A stretch of 5,245 bases of DNA from assembly GCA_024687845.1 (NCBI GenBank), contig JAILEL010000090.1:1-5245 (forward strand), written 5' to 3'. This DNA comes from Eubacterium sp. Lineage in GTDB: Bacteria > Bacillota_A > Clostridia > Lachnospirales > Lachnospiraceae. The translations under genes and the position numbers were made by a program. The number at the start of each line of letters is the position of its first letter. The first letter of the stretch is position 1. The notes beneath the pieces were generated by a model. That model did not search any database. It saw nothing but the letters and a program-made list of their open reading frames with translations, and had not been told where the DNA came from. Below are positions 1 through 5,245 of the stretch, piece after piece.

Positions 1-411
1 AAGGCGTGTGATAAAAGAAATAAGATCATCATGATACATGACTGTGCCAGACCTTGCGTTACAAACAGGATGATACTTGATTCCATTTCAGGTGCAAGAA
101 GGTATAAGGCCTGTACAGTAGCAATGCCAGTTAAAGATACGATAAAAATCGTTGATGATGATGAGTTTGGAATAGAAACGCCGGACAGAAGCCATGTTTA
201 TCAGATACAGACTCCGCAGACTTTTGACAGAAAGATTCTGGAGGAGGCATATGAGAGACTTCGCCTGAGTGGAGATACTGATATAACGGATGATACGATG
301 ATTGTTGAACGTTATCTCGATATTCATTCTAAAATGATTGAGGGAAGCTATCAGAATATCAAGGTCACGACACCGGAGGATATCAGACTGGCGGAACTAT
401 ATTTATCATAG
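1..411 (+). CDS. ispD: 2-C-methyl-D-erythritol 4-phosphate cytidylyltransferase, C-terminal part (5' end outside window)
   Basis: IspD joins CTP and methylerythritol 4-phosphate to give CDP-methylerythritol in the cytosolic MEP isoprenoid pathway. The open frame runs in from base 1, so the ATG at 31 is internal. The visible 136 codons are roughly the last 60% of a family usually 225-240 residues long, and the N-terminal glycine-rich CTP loop is missing. Family landmarks appear in order: HDCARP (37-54), carrying the Asp and Arg of the active site; VKDTIK (130-147); DRSHVY, then TPQ (211-219); a TDDT stretch; VEGSYQN-like spacing; and NIKVTTPED (355-381), whose Lys is catalytic in E. coli IspD. 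The Cys in HDCARP replaces the usual Gly or Ala. It ends at TAG 409-411, 45 bases before the next gene. A ribitol-phosphate cytidylyltransferase (TarI-like) is the main alternative, but the VKDT and NIKVTTPED context favours IspD. Confidence 0.9.
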   Translation, partial: KACDKRNKIIMIHDCARPCVTNRMILDSISGARRYKACTVAMPVKDTIKIVDDDEFGIETPDRSHVYQIQTPQTFDRKILEEAYERLRLSGDTDITDDTMIVERYLDIHSKMIEGSYQNIKVTTPEDIRLAELYLS

Positions 412-456
412 AAATATCAGTATGTATGTTCAATATTAACACGAGGATAAAACAAA

Positions 457-1005
457 ATGAAAAATAATCGTAAAGCTATAATAATTTCCGTGTCAACAAT
501 ATCAGGGATAGTCATAATAATCATTGGGTTTGTCTTTTGCAAGCGGATGGGAATATTAGGTAATAATCCAGAGGGGCAAAATGTAATTATTGGCGTTAAT
601 ATGAAAAATGGAAAGTCAAAAGAAATATACAGAAGTGACTCATCTGATTCAGCAAATAATTTTGATCCGGAAGATCCAGGTATTACAGTCGAGGAAGTAC
701 GTTTGCCTGATTCAGATGATTCGACAGCTATAGAAGATGTTTGTACATGGACGCCATATGCAGATTTTCATTTCGAAAGTGTTGAAGAAGCTGATGGATA
801 TGTTTTGTATAAAGAAGATGACGGAGAAATTGTGCAATTAACAGAGATTTCATCTGATGGCGAAGAAAGGATACATATTTACTATACGGAGAAAGGTATT
901 GAAAACAATACTACGTATAAGGAATTCCGAATAAGGGCTTATAAGCAATTTGGGGATGAACGAGTGTATAGTGACTATTGGAATGTTGACTTTGTTTTAG
1001 AATAA
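457..1005 (+). CDS. Membrane-anchored protein with a fibronectin type III-like C-terminal domain, function unknown
   Basis: I do not recognise this 182-residue protein as a named gene. It starts at ATG 457 with GAGGA at 443-447, nine bases upstream, which supports this start. Residues 1-6 are basic and polar. Residues 7-28 form one long isoleucine/valine-rich membrane helix ending FVFC, which does not match a lipobox, so a signal anchor with the C-terminus outside is likely. Residues 50-95 are a polar, acidic Ser/Asp linker. Residues 98-181 resemble the fibronectin type III-like units of Firmicute surface proteins: an ADGYVLYK strand (112-119), then YTEKGIENNTTY, then FRIRAYKQ and VYSDYWNV. 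A single such unit is unlikely to be catalytic, so a binding or scaffold role outside the membrane is an inference. Leucines are all TTA or TTG (5 of 5), unlike ispD and the downstream catalytic genes. It lies directly before a sensor-kinase remnant. Confidence 0.7.
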   Translation: MKNNRKAIIISVSTISGIVIIIIGFVFCKRMGILGNNPEGQNVIIGVNMKNGKSKEIYRSDSSDSANNFDPEDPGITVEEVRLPDSDDSTAIEDVCTWTPYADFHFESVEEADGYVLYKEDDGEIVQLTEISSDGEERIHIYYTEKGIENNTTYKEFRIRAYKQFGDERVYSDYWNVDFVLE

Positions 1006-1162
1006 ACTGATAATCGGTTTTCATAAAACAATATTTAATAGATTTGGATACAACAAAAAGCATGGATATGTGCAAATATGCGGAATGGCAACTGGTATTG
1101 CGGTTGTTCAGTTATGGTTTTTGCTTTTGCATTACTGCATTATTCTAGTGTTAATAAACAAA
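1001..1162 (+). other. Out-of-frame coding remnant: probable last membrane helix of the degraded sensor kinase
   Basis: The reading frame with codons at 1004, 1007 and so on is open from just after a stop at 998-1000 to a stop at 1190-1192. It is one frame away from the kinase fragment that follows. At 1082-1156 it encodes a smooth hydrophobic segment, GMATGIAVVQLWFLLLHY followed by CIILVLI, preceded by a basic, aromatic loop. That suits the final membrane helix before an AgrC-type kinase linker much better than the Cys/Gly-rich peptide read in the downstream frame. The two frames meet around the A-run at 1160-1163 (CAAAAT). Loss of one A there would turn an ancestral INK-NTVRSEA reading into the present break. 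No ribosome site is visible before it. This is inference from hydrophobicity and frame, not from an alignment. Confidence 0.45.
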
Positions 1163-1509
1163 ATACTGTTCGTTCTGAGGCTCTTGAATTAAATATGCTG
1201 CAACAAAGAGAGTATTACGAAACTATACTAAATAAGGAAGTTGAAACTAGAAGATTTCGTCACGATATCATAGATGAGTTACTGGTTATCCGTGGGATGC
1301 TAGAAAATTCTGATATTAACTCGGCATCAAATATGATTTCAGAAATGTTAGACAATATTGATAGCATTAACTGTAAAGAATTAGAATCTGGAAATGTAAG
1401 TGAAGAAATAGATATCACTGACGTTGATTTATGCATAGTTGCTTCGAATATAGTGAAAAATGCTGTTGGAGCTATAAGTGAAGTAGATTTAAAGGAGAGT
1501 TTTGTATGA
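1078..1509 (+). pseudogene. Sensor histidine kinase remnant (AgrC/GHKL type), lacking most of the ATPase domain
   Basis: The 143-codon frame resembles the middle of quorum-sensing-type GHKL kinases. A linker coiled coil (QQREYYETILNKEVE) leads to the phosphoacceptor helix RRFRHDI with His62 at 1261-1263, where the family usually reads FRHDIKNH. A second DHp helix follows, then ESGN, the counterpart of the usual TGN turn. About 30 residues normally follow before the ATPase domain. Here they are missing, and the frame jumps to DITDVDLC and NIVKNAVGA, the counterpart of the N-box NLLDNAIEA, with D to K and E to G changes. Everything after that, including the G boxes, is absent, so it cannot bind ATP as a normal kinase. 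The ATG at 1078 lacks a convincing ribosome site, and the peptide up to about residue 25 is probably out of frame. Its last bases carry the ribosome site of the next gene, and its TGA overlaps that gene's ATG. An intact small regulator is possible but less likely. Confidence 0.7.
1358..1387 (+). promoter_or_regulatory. Possible sigma-A promoter inside the kinase remnant for the downstream lipoprotein gene
   Basis: TTGATA at 1358-1363 and TAGAAT at 1382-1387 are each one mismatch from the -35 and -10 consensus, with an 18-base spacer. A start near 1394 would give a leader of about 110 nt before the gene at 1506. The DNA here is AT-rich, so a chance match is quite possible. No better candidate was found between 1006 and 1490. 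Confidence 0.25.
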
Positions 1510-3473
1510 GATTCTTTAAAAAAAATAAAAATATTATTTCTGCGTCTTTGATACTGGCGCTTATTCTAGGAATGACTGGATGTGGACCATCTAGTATGTA
1601 TAAATATGGTAGAGGGCTTGATGCGCTAAATGGTAATTCTGAAGAGACGGATCAGTCATCAGCATCTGATTATGATTCGTTGCTGGACGACTATTTTGGC
1701 TTGGATGATTCAAATGGATCGGATGATACGAATAATTTGGGGGATTCGGACAGCACTTCTTCAGATGTTCAGTACGCTTCCGACAATAACCCAGAATTTG
1801 AAAAGTTTTTAGATGAATACTTTGAAGATTCGGTAACAGGAAGTACGATCAGCTATAACACTACTATCAAGAACGCAGGTTCTTTTGGAATTGATCCTCC
1901 GGAGGCTACTCTCGGAGATTCATCCACGGATCAGGAGTCGCTTGAAAAGGAAATGGCTGATTTCCAGGATGAATATGACAAACTGCTTGCCTTTGAAGAT
2001 GCAGCTCTTACTGAGGATGAGAGATTTACATATGATAATCTCAAGGCTGACTATGAAATGTCATCTCATATTTATGACAATGTTTATCTTTATGAGCCAT
2101 TTTCACCAGGCAGAGGAATTCAGGCGAATCTGCCATCGAATTTTACTGATTACATTTTTGAAGATAAGTCGGATGTGGAAGATTATATTACTCTGCTGAA
2201 TCAGGTAAGGGATTATTTTAAGGACTACATTGATTTTGAATACACGAAATCAGAAAAAGGCTTTTTTATGTCCGATAAGGTGGCTGATGAAGTGATCAAG
2301 CAGTGTGATGAATTCACAGCAGAGAAGGAAAAACATTTTCTTATAGAGGTATTCAGTGATCAGGTGGATGAAATGGATTTTCTTACTGATGCTGAGAAGA
2401 AGGAATATAAGAAGAGAGATAAAGAAGCTGTATTAAATAGCGTTATACCTGCATTTGAAGATCTTAAAAAAGCTCTGACAGAGCTTAAGGGTACCGGCAA
2501 GAATGATAAGGGTATCTGTTACTGGGAAGGTGGCAAGGAGCTTTACGAGAACTATTACTTCCCGGTTTTCTCGGGTTCGTCCAAAACCCCTGACGAAGAG
2601 ATAACCTATATGGAGAACAGAGCTTCAAACCTGGTTCTTCAGCTACAGACGATTGCGATTACTAATTCAGCTGCTTATAATGAATTTGCGGATCAATATC
2701 AGAACTTATATGAAAAATATGATAAGATGGAGGCTTCAGATCTGATCGATTATATGATGGATAATTGCATGGATGATTATCCGGAACTCGACAAGATTCC
2801 ATATACTACTCACTATCTTGATAAGCCTCTTGAAAAGATTATGGAAAACACACTTGCATATTACCGGTCACCACCTATTGATGATGAGGAAAATAACCTC
2901 ATATACGTTAACGGTGCTCATGCAGATGATATGTGGGTTACTCTCGCACATGAAGGCTGTCCGGGACATATGTTTCAGAATGCATATTTCCAAAGCACAA
3001 AGCCTAATAAGGTAAGAGCTATTCAGGGCAACCTTGGATATGCTGAAGGCTGGGCGGTTTACACGAGCTACAATAGTCTGTATCAATGTGATTTCGATAC
3101 TGATTATGATAAGGAATTCGCACAGCTGGCTATAGCAAATAATGATCTTAATTATCTTGTCTATGGACGTCTTGACCTTGGAGTGAATTATGAAGGCTGG
3201 GATGTGAAGCAGGTTGAAGATTACCTGGATAAGAATGGGTTCTCAAAGGATTATGCCGAGGATATGATGGTCACACTGATTGGAGACCCGGGACTTTATC
3301 TCAGTTATTCTGTAGGTTATTATGAAATGCTTGAGCTCCGGGAGCGCGCTGAGAATGAACTGGGCTCTAAATTCGACGTGAAAGAGTTCCATAAAGCAAT
3401 TCTTGAAGCAGGACCATGTCAGTTTAAAGAGCTTTCTACAAAGGTTGATAAATATATCGAAGAAAACAGATAA
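1506..3473 (+). CDS. DUF885-family secreted lipoprotein, putative zinc metallopeptidase
   Basis: This 655-residue protein is predicted to be exported and lipid-anchored on the outer face of the membrane. AAAGGAGAG at 1491-1499 precedes ATG 1506, and the ATGA overlap with the kinase remnant suggests translational coupling. Residues 1-25 are a signal peptide (FFKKNK, then a hydrophobic core), with lipobox MTGC and Cys26 as the lipid site. Met at -3 is slightly unusual. Residues 45-98 are an Asp/Ser/Asn-rich low-complexity linker. The DUF885 domain starts near FEKFLDEYFE (98-107) and runs to the end. Its signature is HEGCPGH at 482-488 (2949-2969) followed by EGWA with Glu514, the arrangement expected of a gluzincin-like zinc site (two His, a general-base Glu, and a downstream Glu ligand). 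The C-terminal GDPG, YSVGYYE, ELRERAE and EFHKAILEAG motifs are also typical. Length is normal for a lipoprotein member. The substrate is unknown, and peptide hydrolysis is inferred from the motif. The first 108 codons use leucine codons unlike the rest. Confidence 0.88.
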   Translation: MRFFKKNKNIISASLILALILGMTGCGPSSMYKYGRGLDALNGNSEETDQSSASDYDSLLDDYFGLDDSNGSDDTNNLGDSDSTSSDVQYASDNNPEFEKFLDEYFEDSVTGSTISYNTTIKNAGSFGIDPPEATLGDSSTDQESLEKEMADFQDEYDKLLAFEDAALTEDERFTYDNLKADYEMSSHIYDNVYLYEPFSPGRGIQANLPSNFTDYIFEDKSDVEDYITLLNQVRDYFKDYIDFEYTKSEKGFFMSDKVADEVIKQCDEFTAEKEKHFLIEVFSDQVDEMDFLTDAEKKEYKKRDKEAVLNSVIPAFEDLKKALTELKGTGKNDKGICYWEGGKELYENYYFPVFSGSSKTPDEEITYMENRASNLVLQLQTIAITNSAAYNEFADQYQNLYEKYDKMEASDLIDYMMDNCMDDYPELDKIPYTTHYLDKPLEKIMENTLAYYRSPPIDDEENNLIYVNGAHADDMWVTLAHEGCPGHMFQNAYFQSTKPNKVRAIQGNLGYAEGWAVYTSYNSLYQCDFDTDYDKEFAQLAIANNDLNYLVYGRLDLGVNYEGWDVKQVEDYLDKNGFSKDYAEDMMVTLIGDPGLYLSYSVGYYEMLELRERAENELGSKFDVKEFHKAILEAGPCQFKELSTKVDKYIEENR

Positions 3474-3500
3474 AAATTCCTTAAAATCGGCTCTTGTCGC

Positions 3501-3529
3501 TTGACTTATGAGCTGTAAAAACTTATACT
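3501..3529 (+). promoter_or_regulatory. Sigma-A promoter of pckA
   Basis: TTGACT (3501-3506) and TATACT (3524-3529) are each one mismatch from TTGACA and TATAAT, separated by exactly 17 bases. Transcription would begin near 3536 and give a leader of about 110 nt before the pckA start. No U-tailed terminator separates it from the lipoprotein gene ending at 3473, so some read-through is possible. Confidence 0.72.
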
Positions 3530-3559
3530 AAAAGGCGTTGGTGTTAGAATGATTTAACT

Positions 3560-3585
3560 AATACAGATGTATTCGCCAATGTATT
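3560..3585 (+). repeat. Small repeat/hairpin cluster in the pckA leader
   Basis: AATAC (3560-3564) can pair with GTATT at 3569-3573 across a 4-base loop. A second GTATT lies at 3581-3585, so ATGTATT occurs twice (3567-3573 and 3579-3585), 12 bases apart. The first copy of AATAC could pair with either one. It lies 25-50 bases downstream of the predicted transcription start, where an operator or a weak RNA structure could act. The stems are short and AT-rich, so a regulatory role is speculative, and the rest of 3474-3644 shows nothing else clear. Confidence 0.25.
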
Positions 3586-3644
3586 TATCATTGTAACAAA
3601 ACAGGGATAAGCCTGAAAAAATAATAGAAGAGGAGAAATTAAAG

Positions 3645-5245
3645 ATGGCAAACATTGATTTAACAAAGTATGGTATCACAGGAACAACAGAGATTATCCA
3701 TAATCCATCATTTGAGGATCTTTACAAATATGAGATGGATTCTTCACTTGAAGGATATGAGAAGGGTGTAGAGACAGAGCTTGGTGCTGTTAATGTAATG
3801 ACAGGTATTTATACTGGACGTTCACCTAAGGACAAGTTCATCGTTATGGATGAGAACTCAAAGGACACTGTATGGTGGACATCTGATGTTTATCCAAACG
3901 ACAACCATGAGGCTTCTCAGGAAGCATGGGAAGCAGTTAAGGAAATCGCTAAGAAAGAGCTTTCAGATAAGAAGCTTTTCGTAGTTGATGCTTTCTGTGG
4001 TGCTAACGAAGATACAAGAATGGCTGTACGTTTTATCATGGAAGTTGCTTGGCAGGCACATTTCATCAAGAATATGTTCATCCAGCCAACAGCAGAAGAA
4101 CTTGAGAAGTTCGAGCCTGATTTCGTTGTTTACAACGCTTCTAAGGCTAAGGTAGAGAACTACAAGGAGCTTGGTCTTAACTCAGAGACAGCTGTTGTAT
4201 TCAATATCACAAGCCGTGAGCAGGTTATCATCAATACATGGTATGGTGGAGAGATGAAGAAGGGTATGTTCTCAATGATGAACTACTATCTTCCACTTAA
4301 GGGTATTGCTTCAATGCACTGCTCAGCTAACACAGATATGGACGGAAAGAACACAGCAATCTTCTTCGGTCTTTCAGGAACCGGTAAGACAACTCTTTCA
4401 ACAGATCCTAAGAGACTTCTTATCGGAGATGATGATCACGGTTGGGATGACAACGGTGTATTCAACTTCGAAGGTGGTTGCTATGCTAAGGTTATCAACC
4501 TAGACAAAGAGTCAGAGCCAGACATTTACAATGCTATTAAGAGAAATGCGTTACTTGAAAATGTAACAGTAGATGCAGATGGAAAAATAGATTTCGACGA
4601 TAAGAGCGTGACAGAGAATACTCGTGTGTCATATCCAATTGACCACATTGAAAAGATTGTTCGCCCTGTATCAACAGCGCCTGCGGCAAAGGATGTAATT
4701 TTCCTTTCAGCTGACGCGTTTGGAGTATTACCTCCAGTATCTATTCTTACACCAGAGCAAACACAGTATTACTTCCTATCAGGATTTACTGCTAAGCTTG
4801 CTGGTACAGAGAGAGGAATTACAGAGCCAACACCTACATTCTCAGCTTGTTTCGGACAGGCATTTCTAGAGTTGCATCCTACAAAGTACGCAGAAGAGCT
4901 AGTTAAGAGAATGCAACAGAGTGGCGCTAAGGCTTATTTAGTAAACACAGGATGGAATGGAAGTGGAAAGAGAATCTCAATCAAAGATACACGTGGTATC
5001 ATTGATGCAATTCTAAACGGTGCAATTAACTCAGCTCCAACAAAACAGATTCCAATCTTTAACTTCGAAGTTCCAACAGAACTAGAAGGTGTTGATACAA
5101 ACATCCTAGATCCAAGGGATACTTACGAGGATCCAACAGTTTGGGATGAGAAAGCAAAAGATCTTGCTTCAAGATTTAATAAGAACTTTGTTAAGTACAC
5201 AACTAACGAAGCTGGAAAAGCATTAGTTGAAGCAGGACCAATTCT
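3645..5245 (+). CDS. pckA: Phosphoenolpyruvate carboxykinase (ATP), last codon(s) beyond the window
   Basis: PckA interconverts oxaloacetate plus ATP with PEP, CO2 and ADP in the cytosol. In fermentative gut Firmicutes it commonly runs toward CO2 fixation, but the direction here is an inference. AGGAG at 3631-3635, nine bases before ATG 3645, fixes the start. There are 533 full codons in the window, no stop, and an ending LVEAGPI that matches the family's C-terminus, so only about one to three codons are missing. Visible sites are TGRSPKDKF with Arg59 (substrate), MKKGMF with Lys206, SMHCSAN with His225 (metal), the P-loop GLSGTGKTT (242-250, Lys248), the GDDDHGWDD kinase-2 region with Asp263, ENTRVSYP with Arg327, and [16 protein letters not shown]. 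All expected active-site residues are present, so the enzyme should be active. It has its own promoter at 3501-3529. Codon use changes abruptly near codon 286 (about 4500) without disturbing the protein, which suggests a mosaic gene. Confidence 0.97.
   Translation, partial: MANIDLTKYGITGTTEIIHNPSFEDLYKYEMDSSLEGYEKGVETELGAVNVMTGIYTGRSPKDKFIVMDENSKDTVWWTSDVYPNDNHEASQEAWEAVKEIAKKELSDKKLFVVDAFCGANEDTRMAVRFIMEVAWQAHFIKNMFIQPTAEELEKFEPDFVVYNASKAKVENYKELGLNSETAVVFNITSREQVIINTWYGGEMKKGMFSMMNYYLPLKGIASMHCSANTDMDGKNTAIFFGLSGTGKTTLSTDPKRLLIGDDDHGWDDNGVFNFEGGCYAKVINLDKESEPDIYNAIKRNALLENVTVDADGKIDFDDKSVTENTRVSYPIDHIEKIVRPVSTAPAAKDVIFLSADAFGVLPPVSILTPEQTQYYFLSGFTAKLAGTERGITEPTPTFSACFGQAFLELHPTKYAEELVKRMQQSGAKAYLVNTGWNGSGKRISIKDTRGIIDAILNGAINSAPTKQIPIFNFEVPTELEGVDTNILDPRDTYEDPTVWDEKAKDLASRFNKNFVKYTTNEAGKALVEAGPI

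Noticed and set aside
480..545. Lipoprotein signal ending at Cys28 in the 457-1005 gene
   Set aside because: The residues before Cys are FVF, not a lipobox, and the hydrophobic stretch is long. A signal anchor fits better.
1004..1021. AAACTG/CGGTTT hairpin with a short T run after the 457-1005 gene
   Set aside because: Only six pairs including one wobble, and the four Ts are mostly part of the stem. Too weak for a rho-independent terminator.
1424..1454. TTGATT...TATAGT as a promoter before the lipoprotein gene
   Set aside because: The spacer is 19 bases and both boxes are imperfect. The 1358-1387 pair is slightly better, though still weak.
1630..2199. Open frames of 60 and 104 codons overlapping the lipoprotein gene in another frame
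   Set aside because: Basic, Met/Ile/Leu-rich shadow frames without ribosome sites. The main frame is a recognised family.
2868..3086. Minus-strand open frame across the HEGCPGH region
   Set aside because: Antisense shadow of the conserved DUF885 core, with no ribosome site or recognisable motif.
3489..3515. CGGCTC/GAGCTG inverted repeat after the lipoprotein gene as a terminator
   Set aside because: Six pairs with a loop of about 16 bases and no U tail, and it overlaps the pckA -35 box.
3566..3580. Possible CcpA (cre) site around ATGTATTCGCCAATG in the pckA leader
   Set aside because: It has the central CG but mismatches several fixed consensus positions, so it cannot be called.
4306..4503. 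65-codon frame inside pckA
   Set aside because: Gln/Thr-rich shadow of the P-loop region of pckA in a different frame.

Overview
The window looks like chromosomal DNA from a low-to-moderate GC Firmicute, most likely a Lachnospiraceae/Clostridia gut or rumen bacterium. This is inferred from purine-rich AGGAG ribosome sites, the codon style (ATC, CTT, AAG and ACA in the best-expressed gene), a clostridial-style IspD C-terminus, an ATP-type PEP carboxykinase and a Gram-positive lipoprotein. All recognisable genes are on the + strand.

Layout: (1) 1-411, the C-terminal 136 residues of IspD (MEP isoprenoid pathway), cut by the window edge. (2) 457-1005, an unrecognised 182-residue membrane-anchored protein with an acidic linker and a fibronectin type III-like C-terminal domain. 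(3) about 1001-1509, the wreck of an AgrC/GHKL-type sensor histidine kinase. The last membrane helix appears out of frame, the phosphoacceptor helix survives, and the ATP-binding domain is almost wholly missing. (4) 1506-3473, a complete secreted lipoprotein of the DUF885 family with the HEGxPGH...EGWA metallopeptidase signature. It overlaps the kinase remnant by 4 bases. (5) 3474-3644, an intergenic region with a near-consensus sigma-A promoter and a leader of about 110 nt. (6) 3645-5245, pckA, complete except for its last codon or codons. It has no stop inside the window.

The genes do not form an obvious single pathway. IspD and PckA are housekeeping genes. The stretch between ispD and the catalytic part of the DUF885 gene (about 412-1830) looks like an accessory patch. 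It is AT-richer, uses TTA/TTG/CTA leucine codons unlike its flanks, and carries the kinase debris. A second, sharper codon-usage break lies inside pckA near 4500, where the first 285 and the last 248 codons differ in leucine, isoleucine and lysine choice although the protein reads as one continuous enzyme. That looks like a mosaic gene.

I see no new defence, mobile or RNA-guided system here. The most interesting signals are the two codon-usage breaks and the frameshifted, truncated kinase fused by overlap to a lipoprotein peptidase gene.
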